56,301 nt of DNA from CAYVAP01 sp964343195. GTDB lineage: Bacteria > Bacteroidota > Bacteroidia > J057. This document shows, piece by piece, positions 37,926-47,446 of this stretch. The stretch covers positions 1-56,301 of the forward strand of contig CAYFIR010000030.1 in NCBI GenBank assembly GCA_964343195.1, in the 5' to 3' direction. The stretch's first letter is position 1. Every line of letters begins with the position of its first letter. The notes beneath the pieces are model-generated. The model was not told where the DNA came from and ran no database searches. It worked only from the letters and a program-made list of their open reading frames with translations. The translations under genes and the position numbers were made by a program.

Positions 37926-40900
37926 CTAAAAAGTAATCTTGGTACCGAATAGCCATCTTCTGGTGATCGGATAGGATCCGATGGAAGATTCAGGTGAATA
38001 TGCCTGCCTGAACTCGGTCCAGTACATCAGGTTGTTGCCTCTTACGTAGAAGGACAGGTTGCCAATAGGAGTTCTTGCCAGGATGTTGTCCGGGAGGCTA
38101 TAGCCCAGCGATACATTGCGGAGGGCCACAAAGGAAGCATCCTGAATCTTGATGGCATTGGCGAAGTTGCCACCCGCCATGGGAGAACCAGGGCCGACAC
38201 GTGGGTACTGGGCATCTTCATCCTCAGGGGTCCAGTAGTCAATCACCAGTTGATTGTTTCGCCCGGTGTAGCCGCCAATGTAATTGTTGACACGGGTAAC
38301 GCCTTCAACGGCCTCCACGAGGACGGAAAGCTCCAGTCCCTTGTAGCCAAACGTACTGTTGATACCTCCGTACCAGGTGGGAGTGGGATTGCCCAGGAAG
38401 GTCCGGTCATCGCTGTCGATGACACCATCAAGGTTTACATCTTCGATCTTGGGATCTCCAGGTTCAAAACCATACTCGGCAGCCTCATTGGCTTCCTCAG
38501 TAGTCCAGACACCCAGGTAGCGGTAATCGTAAATCTCGCGAATGTCCTCTCCTACAAACCAGCCGTTACCCACATTGTCGATTGGGTTACCTTCGGCATC
38601 TACGTCCGCGCTGCTAAGGCGCACGATCTGGTTATTGCTGGTAGCCCAGTTGAGATTTACATCCCAGAAGAAGTCTCCCCGCTGGATGATGGTTCCCTTT
38701 ATTCCCAGGTCAATTCCCTGGCTTTGGGTCTCTCCTACATTGGAGGGATACTGGGAGAAGCCATTGTTTACCACGCCGATGATGCTTTCAAAGAGCAGCA
38801 GGTCGGTGGTATTGGTCTGGTAAACATCCACCGAAGCATTCAGGCGATTTTTGAACATCCCTACATCTACCCCGATGTTGACTTGACGGCTGGTTTCCCA
38901 CTTCAGATTGGGATTGGAAGCATTGCTGGCCAGACCAAAGCCATTGAACAGGATGGGCTCTCCGGTTTCCGGATCCACTCCTGCATTTACCTGTACATTG
39001 TTGGTCCCGGCGCGGTAATAATAGGTTGGGAAACGATCGTTACCCAGCATACCATAACTGACCCGCAGCTTCAGGAAATCAACTTTCTGTACGCTCTGGA
39101 AGAAGTTTTCATTGCCGATGTTCCAGGCACCTGAAATGGAAGGGAAGGTACCCCAACGGTTATTGGGACCGAAACGGGAAGAGCCATCGCGGCGCACGGT
39201 AGCGGTGAGGCTATAGCGGTCATCATAAGTATACCCGATACGGCCTACCAGATAAAGTCTGGCCCAGTCATCACGTGCCCAGTCATAGCGGATCTGCTCA
39301 TCCACTGCATACCCGATCGCATTGTATCCCAAAAGGTCTGTGGGCAATTGCTCGGCAAAAGTGGTGGACTGTCGGTAGTCGTACTGCTGCATTCCATATA
39401 CCGCAGTGGCATTGATGTAGTGATCACCAAATGACTTGGTATAGTTCAGGATGTTATCAAGCAGGTAGGTAATGCCCTTGCTTTCACGAATTTCGGCTTC
39501 GCTGGGGTTCCCGTCATTGTAGTTGGAAGACCAGAATCGACCGAAGAATTCGCCCCGGTCCTCGACATAGGCGTTCAGCGTGTACTTCAGGCCATCAAAC
39601 AGGTAAATGTTGACGAATGGGTTTACATAAGAGCGGGTGACAAAGCGGTCGAGAATCGACTCCTGATAGCGGTGCAGGGGATTAATCTGGAACTGGTCAT
39701 CGCGGATGAACTTGGTGTAGGTAACGCCATCATCCTCGTAAAGGTCCCCAAGTGGGGTATTGTTGCTGATCGGGATGAAGGGAGCAAAACCACCCTGGTT
39801 GAATTCATTGATGGTATTGGCCGTCTCATCAGCAAAACTCTTGCTCAATTGTACACGAGCCCCTACGTCCATCCAGCTGGTTACGCTGATGTCTCCGTTG
39901 AAGCGGAATGAGAAGCGACGGTAGTCAGAGGAGGTCACGATTCCATCTTCCGAGTAGAGGTTCCCGTTCATGTAGTAGCGAAATTTGTCGTTCCCGCCTG
40001 ATATGGAAACGCCCGCCTGGGTCTGCATCCCGGTGCGCAGCAGCACATCCTGCCAGTCCACTTCATTGCCGGCGATGTAGTTATCCACCTCATTGGGATC
40101 GATCAGGCTGTTGATGTTGGGATTGGGATTGCCGGCCTGCACCTCGGAGTCAAACAGGTACTGAATGTACTGATCGGCATTCATGAAGTCGATTCTGTTA
40201 GCGACATCTACTATACCTGTAGATGCATTGACAGAAATGCGGGCTTTTCCGGTTTGGCCTCCCTTGGTGGTGATCAGCACCGCACCATTAGCACCGCTGG
40301 AACCATAAATCGAAGCGGCAGCGGCATCCTTCAGCACGTTGATGCTGGCAATGTCCTCCGGGTTCAATTCGGCCAGGTTTCCTCCGATGATGGGCACACC
40401 GTCAATTACGATAATCGGTGTGTTGGTCGCGTCAATGTCTCCGGCAGCAGCACCCAGAGAGTTATTTCCCCGAATTTTGAAGGTGATTCCTGATCCGGGC
40501 TGACCGCTTGAGCGTGTCACCTGCAGGCCTGATACCTGGCCCCTTAGGCTTTCCACCACATTGGGAACAGGGATTTTCTCCACTGCTTCCACATCAACGG
40601 TTGTAATGGCACCAGTCACGTTTCCACGTTCCATGGTTCCATATCCCACCACTACCACTTCGTCCAGGACAAGATTGCCGACAAGTGTGACACTGATGGT
40701 ATTTCTTCCCTCCACGGGAATGTTTGTGGGCTCATAGCCAGCATACCTGAATGAAAGCGTTCCATCTGCCGGAACCGAGAGGGTGTAGTTACCTTCCGAG
40801 TCAGTAAAAACTCCATTGGTGGAGCCCAATACCAAAACGGTGGCACCCGGCAGTGGTCCATCCTCACCTGAAACTGTTCCAGTAACGGTTATTTCCTGTG

Positions 40901-41003
40901 CGAATATCAGCTGACACGTGAGTAGTAGTGTGAAGAATGCCAAGCCTGTTTGCAATCGATTACGAGCAAACAGACCTGAAAGTCTGGTAGTCCGATTCTT
41001 CAT
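37926..41003 (-). CDS. SusC-family TonB-dependent transporter without STN domain (SusC2)
   Basis: 1025 residues. Signal peptide (LAFFTLLLTCQLIFAQ), then the carboxypeptidase-regulatory-like domain (about 37-115: VTGTVSGEDGPLPGATVLV), TonB-box region NLVLDEVVVVGYGT, plug (VIDGVPIIGGNLAELNPEDI, SINVLKDAAAASIYGSSGANG) and barrel. Unlike SusC1 it has no STN domain, so it should import without signalling through FecR. It opens an operon with SusD2 and SGBP2 and is divergent to the GH2 operon. Confidence 0.95.
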   Translation of the reverse strand: MKNRTTRLSGLFARNRLQTGLAFFTLLLTCQLIFAQEITVTGTVSGEDGPLPGATVLVLGSTNGVFTDSEGNYTLSVPADGTLSFRYAGYEPTNIPVEGRNTISVTLVGNLVLDEVVVVGYGTMERGNVTGAITTVDVEAVEKIPVPNVVESLRGQVSGLQVTRSSGQPGSGITFKIRGNNSLGAAAGDIDATNTPIIVIDGVPIIGGNLAELNPEDIASINVLKDAAAASIYGSSGANGAVLITTKGGQTGKARISVNASTGIVDVANRIDFMNADQYIQYLFDSEVQAGNPNPNINSLIDPNEVDNYIAGNEVDWQDVLLRTGMQTQAGVSISGGNDKFRYYMNGNLYSEDGIVTSSDYRRFSFRFNGDISVTSWMDVGARVQLSKSFADETANTINEFNQGGFAPFIPISNNTPLGDLYEDDGVTYTKFIRDDQFQINPLHRYQESILDRFVTRSYVNPFVNIYLFDGLKYTLNAYVEDRGEFFGRFWSSNYNDGNPSEAEIRESKGITYLLDNILNYTKSFGDHYINATAVYGMQQYDYRQSTTFAEQLPTDLLGYNAIGYAVDEQIRYDWARDDWARLYLVGRIGYTYDDRYSLTATVRRDGSSRFGPNNRWGTFPSISGAWNIGNENFFQSVQKVDFLKLRVSYGMLGNDRFPTYYYRAGTNNVQVNAGVDPETGEPILFNGFGLASNASNPNLKWETSRQVNIGVDVGMFKNRLNASVDVYQTNTTDLLLFESIIGVVNNGFSQYPSNVGETQSQGIDLGIKGTIIQRGDFFWDVNLNWATSNNQIVRLSSADVDAEGNPIDNVGNGWFVGEDIREIYDYRYLGVWTTEEANEAAEYGFEPGDPKIEDVNLDGVIDSDDRTFLGNPTPTWYGGINSTFGYKGLELSVLVEAVEGVTRVNNYIGGYTGRNNQLVIDYWTPEDEDAQYPRVGPGSPMAGGNFANAIKIQDASFVALRNVSLGYSLPDNILARTPIGNLSFYVRGNNLMYWTEFRQAYSPESSIGSYPITRRWLFGTKITF

Positions 41004-41335
41004 GTCAAAGTAGTTTTAGATAAAAGAATGAATTGTGACGTATCTGATATTTAGAGCATCCCATCAGATCGATCTTCCCAAAGGCGACAGAAATTATTTT
41101 TGACACCGAAGGAAATCGGCAAAAAAAATGATGATAAGCCCCTGACAGTAAGCCAGGTAGCCAAAGCAGCAAAAACCTTTGTAGCATTTAGGATTGGGGG
41201 AAACGCCATGGACTTGTGCCGGGGATAAGACCTATCTGTAAAAATTTTCCACCCTACACCGGTAAGATTTGTACATCAGCCCCCTCCCACTAATATTAGA
41301 GGCCACAACAAATCATTTGACCTCAGTTACATAGA
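41004..41335. promoter_or_regulatory. Divergent intergenic region between SusC2 and GH2
   Basis: The 332 bases separate the minus-strand SusC2 operon from the plus-strand GH2-CE15-GH30 operon, so they must hold promoters for both. I see GGTAAGATTTG at about 41261-41271, close to but not matching the -7 consensus (one base too many), and an A-run near 41120. No clear operator palindrome was found. Confidence 0.4.
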
Positions 41336-43750
41336 ATGCGCATTCCGATGTTCAACAACTACTTCGCAAACGCCTCAAAGGGGCTGCTCATGATGAGCCT
41401 GCTGCTCCCGCTGGGCCTGCTTGCTCAAACCGGCCCAAGGGTCAAATCCAATTTTGACTTTGACTGGAAATTCACCCTCGATGAACAGATCGAGGCATCG
41501 GCCCCGGATTTTGACGACTCCGGCTGGGAGAGCCTGCATCTCCCGCATGACTGGAGCATCCAACTGCCTCTGAACGTAGAAAATGGCGGCAGCATGGGCT
41601 TTTTGCCGGGAGGAGTCGGCTGGTACCGCAAGACTTTCACCCTGCCGGAGCAGTACATTGGCAAGAAAATTTATATCCACTTCGACGGCGTCTATCACCA
41701 AAGCGATGTGTACCTCAATGGCGAGCACCTGGGCTTTCACCCCTACGGATACACCGGATTTGAGTATGACCTCACCCCCTACCTGAATGAGGATGGCCCC
41801 AACACCCTGGCTGTGAAGGTCGATCACAGCAACAGTCCCTCTTCGCGGTGGTACTCAGGCTCAGGGATTTACCGACACGTTTGGCTCAAGGTCCTCAACC
41901 CTGTCCATGTCGCTACCTGGGGTACCTACATCACCACCCCTGAGATTTCGGACGAAAAAGCACAGGTGCGCATCGCCACCACCGTGGTCAACGAAGCCGA
42001 GTCCGAAGCAGATCTTACCGTGCTGAACCGGATCGTGAATGCCGAAGGGGAGCAAATTGCCTCGACGTCTTCTCCCCTGACCTTGAGCGGTGGCGATTCC
42101 GGTGAAATAGAACAAACCCTCACCGTGCGAGCCCCCCGTCGCTGGGATATTGACGATCCCTACCTGTACCAGATGGAAACCATCGTTAAGGCAGGCCGCA
42201 AAGAAGTGGACCGATACGTCTCGACCTTTGGCATTCGGGAAATCGAGTTTGACAGAGATCGCGGCTTCCTGCTCAACGGCCAGCAAGTCAAGCTCAAGGG
42301 CGTCAACCTGCACCCCGATGCGGGGGCGTTGGGGACTGCCGTTCCCGACCGATCCTACCTGCGACGCCTAAAGATCCTCAAGGAATTTGGCTGCAACGCC
42401 ATCCGCTGCTCCCATAATCCGCCCAGCCCTGAATTCCTCGACATGTGCGATAGCCTGGGCTTCGTGGTGATCGACGAGGCTTTTGACAAGTGGAAGTCCG
42501 TAGGGGCTCCCTGGGGCTACTATGCGGATTATTTTGACGAATGGTGGCAAAGCGACATCGATGCCATGGTCCTGCGCGACCGCAACCATCCCTCCATCAT
42601 CCTCTGGAGTGTCGGGAACGAGACCAGCGAGCAAAATGAAACCACCGGTGAAGGCGTCGCCCGCGCTCAGATGCTCAAGGACTACGTCAGCCAACTGGAG
42701 CCCACACGTCCCGTAACTGTGGCCATCGCCCCCGGCAACCTCGCCAACCGAAGGTATCACCGCAACGGCTTCACCGAAGTGTTTGACATCGTCGGCTACA
42801 ACTATTCCGAGCCCATGCTCGCCGAGTACCACGAACAATTTCCCAACAGCATCATGTACGTCGCCGAGGCCTTTCCCTACTACAATGGCCGCAGGAACTT
42901 CGTCCGGGACTATGCGCCCATCAATCCCTGGTACACCGTCGCAGAGCATGACTATTTGCTGGGACAATTCATCTGGGCCGGAGTCGATTACCTGGGCGAA
43001 ACCTCTGGCTGGCCTAGTACGGGATGGCCTACGGGGCTGTTTGATGCCTGCATGTTTGAGAAGCCCCGGGCGGCTTTTCACCGGTCTGTCTGGAACGAAG
43101 AACCCATGCTACGCATTGCTGTGGCCGATCAGTCGCTGGACATCGACCCCGGCAAAGACCACTGGAGCTGGCCCCATCTGGCGGCCCACTGGACCTTCCC
43201 CCAATACGAAGGACATATCATCGAGGTGCAAACGACCACCAACTGCGACAGCGTGAGCCTGTGGGTAAACGACAAGTGGATGGGCAAGCGTGCCACCTCT
43301 GACTATACCAACAACACCATTGTCTGGTACGTGCCATACGCAGTTGGAAAAGTGTATGCCAAAGGATACAACGGAGACCAGAAAGTCGCGAGCTTCGAGC
43401 TCCGCACCGCAGGGGCTCCGGCCAGCATCCGCCTGACTCCCGACCGCAGCCTGATCGATGCCGACGGGCAGGACCTATCCCATGTCACCATCGAGGTGGT
43501 GGATGAAGACGGAGTGGTGGTGCCTCATGTACATCGTCACCTGACGGTGGAGGTATCAGGTGCCGGGGAGCTGAAAGCCCTGGACAACGGCGACCTCCGA
43601 AAGGAGGACTCATTCGGGGGGAATACCCTGCCGCCCTACTTTGGCAAAGCCCTGGCTACTGTGCAGTCGCTTCGCACTCCAGGAGAAATCCAGGTCCGGG
43701 TGAAGTGCCCCGGCCTATCAGATGCGGTGCTGACCCTCCGCAGTGAATAG
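41336..43750 (+). CDS. GH2-family glycoside hydrolase
   Basis: 804 residues with a signal peptide (GLLMMSLLLPLGLLAQ). N-terminal sugar-binding sandwich (WESLHLPHDWSIQLPL, FDGVYHQSDVYLNGEHLG), Ig-like domain, then the barrel with acid/base Glu429 (WSVGNETSEQ) and nucleophile Glu511 (IMYVAEAFPYY). Residues beyond about 620 contain a DUF4982-like and an Ig-like domain (VSLWVNDKWMGKR, ASIRLTPDRSLIDADGQDL). GH2 covers beta-galactosidase, beta-glucuronidase and others; in a glucuronoxylan locus it may remove galactose or arabinose-linked side groups. The exact substrate is not decided. First gene of the plus-strand operon. Confidence 0.9.
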   Translation: MRIPMFNNYFANASKGLLMMSLLLPLGLLAQTGPRVKSNFDFDWKFTLDEQIEASAPDFDDSGWESLHLPHDWSIQLPLNVENGGSMGFLPGGVGWYRKTFTLPEQYIGKKIYIHFDGVYHQSDVYLNGEHLGFHPYGYTGFEYDLTPYLNEDGPNTLAVKVDHSNSPSSRWYSGSGIYRHVWLKVLNPVHVATWGTYITTPEISDEKAQVRIATTVVNEAESEADLTVLNRIVNAEGEQIASTSSPLTLSGGDSGEIEQTLTVRAPRRWDIDDPYLYQMETIVKAGRKEVDRYVSTFGIREIEFDRDRGFLLNGQQVKLKGVNLHPDAGALGTAVPDRSYLRRLKILKEFGCNAIRCSHNPPSPEFLDMCDSLGFVVIDEAFDKWKSVGAPWGYYADYFDEWWQSDIDAMVLRDRNHPSIILWSVGNETSEQNETTGEGVARAQMLKDYVSQLEPTRPVTVAIAPGNLANRRYHRNGFTEVFDIVGYNYSEPMLAEYHEQFPNSIMYVAEAFPYYNGRRNFVRDYAPINPWYTVAEHDYLLGQFIWAGVDYLGETSGWPSTGWPTGLFDACMFEKPRAAFHRSVWNEEPMLRIAVADQSLDIDPGKDHWSWPHLAAHWTFPQYEGHIIEVQTTTNCDSVSLWVNDKWMGKRATSDYTNNTIVWYVPYAVGKVYAKGYNGDQKVASFELRTAGAPASIRLTPDRSLIDADGQDLSHVTIEVVDEDGVVVPHVHRHLTVEVSGAGELKALDNGDLRKEDSFGGNTLPPYFGKALATVQSLRTPGEIQVRVKCPGLSDAVLTLRSE

Positions 43751-43818
43751 GCAACCGGAATCCCGGGCGAATGGCATCTCCGGAAATGGTAATTTTCTCA
43801 ACCATAAACCAACCCAAA

Positions 43819-45780
43819 ATGAAGAAAAGGACCCTGCTATTTTTGATTGTATGTCATTTCGTCTGGGCTGCATCCGCTCAGATTCCTGCCGTTTATTCGG
43901 AGGAACATACCGGATCGAGCTATCCGCTCCCTCCCCTCCCAGCTGCCAGTCAACTCCCTGATATCGAACCGCTTACCGACCCTTTTGAGTGGTCCGACGG
44001 TAGTGGCCGCTCGACCTACTTTTCAGACTGGAGCCACCGCCGGGCCGAGATCAAAGCCGAGATCGAGCACTACGAAATCGGCGAAAAGCCTGTCCGACCC
44101 GATACCCTTGAGGCCAGTTATTCCGGCAATACCCTGACTGTGCATGTCACTGTCAACGGCAATACCTTGACGCTAACTTCCGAGGTCAGCCTTCCGTCGG
44201 GCCCGGGGCCTTTTCCGGCGATCATTGGGATGGGCGCACCTACGGGAAGCCTTCCCACCGGGATATTCATCGACCGGGATATCGCCCAGATCACCTTCAA
44301 CTTTGACCAGGTTATGGCCCACACCCAAAGCCGGGGAAATGAGCCCATCAACCAGCTTTATCCCAGCCTCACCCACATTGGAGCCTATAGTGCATGGTCA
44401 TGGGGGGTAAGTCGGCTGATCGATGGACTGGAACTGGTATCAAGCGACCTCCCCATCGACCTGAGTCACCTGGCGGTTTCGGGCTGTTCCTTCGCAGGCA
44501 AAATGGCCCTTTTCGCCGGGGCCTTTGACGAACGCATTGCCCTGACCATCGCGCAGGAGTCGGGCGGTGGAGGAGCCGCCGCGTGGCGGGTGTCGGAAAC
44601 CCTGGGAGCCGTTGAAACCCTTGGAGCAACCAACTCCGCCTGGTTTCGGTCCAATTTCATTCCCCAGTTTGGAAACGAGGTACCTAAGCTCCCTTTTGAC
44701 CACCACGAATTGATGGCCATGGTCGCGCCCCGGGCTTTGCTCGTCCTGGGCAATCCCGATTATGTCTGGTTAGCTGATGAATCCGGCTATGTTTCCTGCC
44801 GGGCGGCCCATCGGGTGTGGGAGGCCTTCGGGGTGCCGGAGCGGTTTGGATTTTCCATTGTCGGGGGGCATAATCACTGCGCTTTGCCTGCCGTACAATC
44901 CCCTGAGGTTGAAGCTTTTGTAGATGCATTTTTATTGGGAGACAGCACGGCGAATACCCAGGCCACGGTTCACCCTTTCGGGTCAGTGAATTATGAACGC
45001 TGGACCGAGTGGTGGGGAAGCGGAAATCCTGTATTTCCGGTAGCGGATACCGCGGGAAGCCAATTCCTGTTTTATGAGCCTGAGTGTGCGGATATCGGCA
45101 GTAATTGGCATGTCATTGCCAGCCCCGATGCCTCCAACGAACGTTATGTGACTGTCAATCCAGCTCTTGAAAGTGTGGCCTCTGCTTCCCAGGCCAGTGA
45201 AGATCACATCTCGATTTCCTTTACCGTCGAAAAAGACACGACCTACTATGTCTTCGGGCTGATGGACTGCCCCAGTGCCGATGACGATTCCTACTGGATC
45301 AGGATCGACAACGGCCCCTTTGAACTAGCCAATGGCCTGGGTACCAGCGGCTGGGAATGGGTGCGCATCAATCCCTCAAATTATGAGTTGACGGCAGGTT
45401 CGCACACTCTTACCATTGCCTACCGGGAGAATGGCGCAAATCTGGACAAAATCTGCATTTCGGATTGTGCCTATCCGCCAGCGGGAATCGGTCGTGAGTC
45501 CCAGAATCTGTGCAGCGTTTTTCCTACCAACATCAATGTTCCGAAGGAAGCAAACCGTGGATTTGGGTTGAGGCAATACTTCCCCAACCCCGCTACTGAT
45601 CAGACTATCATTTCTTTTGAGATTACTCAGCCTGCCATTGTGTCACTGAAAGTCCTGTCGGTGTTGGGAAAAGAAATCAGAGAGCTTGCCGGAGAGAGTT
45701 GGCCCCTGGGAAGCACTCCATCGAATGGAGTTGCCAGGACCTGCCACAGGGAGTGTATCTCTACCAACTCGAAACCGTAG
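43819..45780 (+). CDS. CE15 4-O-methyl-glucuronoyl methylesterase with CBM-like domain; sorting domain frameshifted
   Basis: 653 residues as read. Signal peptide, then an alpha/beta hydrolase: Ser224 (GCSFAGKMAL), Glu247 (IAQESGGGG) and His353 (GGHNHC). This family splits the ester bonds between lignin alcohols and the methylglucuronic acid of xylan. The usual Arg in GxSRxGK is Phe here. Residues about 395-570 look like a galactose-binding-type sandwich (DDDSYWIRIDNGPF, HTLTIAYRENGANLDKI). A T9SS sorting domain follows (YFPNPATDQTIISFEI) but its last third is lost: one base appears to be missing at 45706-45711. In the next frame it reads on as QGVYLYQLETVEF ... SRMVISGA with a stop at 45819-45821. 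Start ATG 43819 opens the signal peptide. Confidence 0.88.
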   Translation: MKKRTLLFLIVCHFVWAASAQIPAVYSEEHTGSSYPLPPLPAASQLPDIEPLTDPFEWSDGSGRSTYFSDWSHRRAEIKAEIEHYEIGEKPVRPDTLEASYSGNTLTVHVTVNGNTLTLTSEVSLPSGPGPFPAIIGMGAPTGSLPTGIFIDRDIAQITFNFDQVMAHTQSRGNEPINQLYPSLTHIGAYSAWSWGVSRLIDGLELVSSDLPIDLSHLAVSGCSFAGKMALFAGAFDERIALTIAQESGGGGAAAWRVSETLGAVETLGATNSAWFRSNFIPQFGNEVPKLPFDHHELMAMVAPRALLVLGNPDYVWLADESGYVSCRAAHRVWEAFGVPERFGFSIVGGHNHCALPAVQSPEVEAFVDAFLLGDSTANTQATVHPFGSVNYERWTEWWGSGNPVFPVADTAGSQFLFYEPECADIGSNWHVIASPDASNERYVTVNPALESVASASQASEDHISISFTVEKDTTYYVFGLMDCPSADDDSYWIRIDNGPFELANGLGTSGWEWVRINPSNYELTAGSHTLTIAYRENGANLDKICISDCAYPPAGIGRESQNLCSVFPTNINVPKEANRGFGLRQYFPNPATDQTIISFEITQPAIVSLKVLSVLGKEIRELAGESWPLGSTPSNGVARTCHRECISTNSKP

Positions 45781-45927
45781 AGTTTACGGATTTCAGCCGG
45801 ATGGTCATCAGCGGGGCGTAGGGTCTAGTTTACCGACCGGCTTTGCAGGAAACCAACAGCATGGAATTATCCGGGGGAATGGGAAGATTTTACTTCTCAT
45901 TCCCTCTTTTTTAAAAAGAGACTACCT

Positions 45928-47232
45928 ATGCCTATTTTTCCGAGATTATCCCATTTTTATGCGTTCGGTGTGCTGGTTGGCATTTTTTTACTCAGCCTGT
46001 CCTGCAAACAGCCCGAACCCCAGGTACAGCCCCCTCCATTTACTGCCACAGTCAACACCGATATCACCTACCAGACCATCTCAGGATTTGGAGGTGCGAG
46101 CCGCATGTGGGGCACTCAGTTTTTGCAGCCAGATGAAGTAAAAAAGGTATTCGGGGAAGGAGACAATGAACTGGGGCTCAGCATCTTTCGGATACGTGTT
46201 GCCTCCAATCCCTCAGAATGGCCGCTGATTGTCGAAGCCACCCAGGAAGCCCAGCGCTATGGAGCCAGGATCCTGGCTTCCCCCTGGTCCCCCCCTGCAG
46301 CTCTGAAATCCAATAACAGTGACATTGGAGGAAGGCTACCGGAAGAAAATTACCAGGCATTCGTCGATCACCTCAACGATTTTCTCGACTTTATGGCTGA
46401 CAATGGCATCGAGATATATGCCATCTCCATCCAAAACGAACCCGACATCGAGGTATCCTACGAATCCTGCGACTGGACATCGGGCCACATGACCAACTTC
46501 CTGGCCGACTATGGGCACCTCATCGAAGGGGCTCAGGTAGCCGCTCCCGAGTCCTTTCAATTCAACCAGAATTACACCAACACCCTGCTGAACGACGCCG
46601 AGGCCTCTCAACATTTCGACATCGTCGCAGGGCACATTTATGGCGGTGGGTTGGCTCCATTTCCACTGGCGGAGCAGCAGGGAAAAGAAGTCTGGATGAC
46701 CGAATACCTGCTCAATATGGGTACAGGCAATGCTGGAGCAACCCCCTGGCGCGAAATCAGCGAGGAGGAAATTTGGGACGAATCTCTGGAAATGCTGGGC
46801 ACTATCCACGAGTCCATGCTCCTCAACTGGAATGCCTACATCTGGTGGTACATCCAGCGTTACTATTCCTTCCTTGGAGATGGCACAGAAGACACCCCTG
46901 ACGGGGAGATCCTAAAGCGAGGATATGCTTTTTCGCACTTCTCGAAATGGGTGCGCCCAGGATTTGTACGGGTAGATGTGCAGCTCAACAAGAACCACCC
47001 CGTGGATATCACGGCCTATGAAAGCGCCGATCAGATCGTCGTAGTAGCGATTACGCCGGAAGAAGCCCCCGTTCCCTTCCTCCACATAGCGGTGCCCTCA
47101 GTCTCTTCAGCCCGCGCCTTCGAGACCAACCTCACAAATGATCGCCAGGAGATCGAGGCAACCATTGTGGATGGAGCCGTGAAGGTGGACCTTGACCCTA
47201 AAGGAGTTACGACGATAGTGATTGAGAAGTAG
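45928..47232 (+). CDS. GH30 glucuronoxylanase (GH30_8-like), lipoprotein
   Basis: 434 residues; lipoprotein signal (FLLSLSC, Cys26). The barrel shows ISGFGGASRMW, ILASPWSPPAALK, acid/base Glu171 (ISIQNEPD) and nucleophile Glu259 (VWMTEYL). The loop WWYIQRYYSF places Tyr308, Arg311 and Tyr313 where, as I recall, GH30 subfamily 8 xylanases use Tyr/Arg/Tyr to bind the glucuronic acid branch. It should cut xylan at sites set by MeGlcA. The C-terminal sandwich ends in KGVTTIVIEK. Third gene of the plus-strand operon, ended by the terminator at 47260-47294. Confidence 0.93.
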   Translation: MPIFPRLSHFYAFGVLVGIFLLSLSCKQPEPQVQPPPFTATVNTDITYQTISGFGGASRMWGTQFLQPDEVKKVFGEGDNELGLSIFRIRVASNPSEWPLIVEATQEAQRYGARILASPWSPPAALKSNNSDIGGRLPEENYQAFVDHLNDFLDFMADNGIEIYAISIQNEPDIEVSYESCDWTSGHMTNFLADYGHLIEGAQVAAPESFQFNQNYTNTLLNDAEASQHFDIVAGHIYGGGLAPFPLAEQQGKEVWMTEYLLNMGTGNAGATPWREISEEEIWDESLEMLGTIHESMLLNWNAYIWWYIQRYYSFLGDGTEDTPDGEILKRGYAFSHFSKWVRPGFVRVDVQLNKNHPVDITAYESADQIVVVAITPEEAPVPFLHIAVPSVSSARAFETNLTNDRQEIEATIVDGAVKVDLDPKGVTTIVIEK

Positions 47233-47259
47233 TTTTTCCTGTATGATAGCTTACCAAGC

Positions 47260-47294
47260 AAAACCGCCTCATACGCGATGTATGAGGCGGTTTT
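47260..47294. terminator. Strong bidirectional intrinsic terminator
   Basis: AAAACCGCCTCATAC (47260-47274) and GTATGAGGCGGTTTT (47280-47294) form a perfect 15-bp stem with a five-base loop and A/T tails on both sides. It lies 28 bp after the GH30 stop and marks the right end of the xylan locus; it can also stop transcription arriving from the accessory side. Confidence 0.85.
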
Positions 47295-47315
47295 GAATAT
47301 CTTGAGGCTAGAAAG

Positions 47316-47342
47316 TACACGCGGCAGGATTCGAACCTGCCT
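47316..47342 (-). other. tRNA 3'-end-like fragment, candidate attachment site
   Basis: On the minus strand GGCAGGTTCGAATCCTGCC forms a perfect T-arm with the invariant TTCGAAT loop (47324-47340), followed by CGCGTGTA as a would-be acceptor strand and discriminator. The matching ACACGCG 5' strand and the D and anticodon arms are absent from the neighbouring 80 bases, so this is not a whole tRNA gene. Such 3' ends are left at the edges of elements that integrate into tRNA genes. Everything to its right looks accessory. Confidence 0.5.
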
Positions 47343-47446
47343 ATTTTACTATTGATAATCAGGTGTTTATGCTTCTGTTTTGCCGATAGGAACCCTAATA
47401 GGTGTCGCCAAAAACGGGGTGATTTTGAACAAAATGAAGGGCTTTT

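Noticed and set aside
42368..43081. 237-codon minus-strand frame inside the GH2 gene
   Set aside because: It lies opposite the catalytic core of GH2, which has clear motifs; no domain is seen in the antisense frame.
45686..46141. 151-codon plus-strand frame overlapping the end of CE15 and the start of GH30
   Set aside because: It is a shadow; the true continuation of the CE15 sorting domain is in the third frame (QGVYLYQL ... SRMVISGA), and GH30 occupies the rest.
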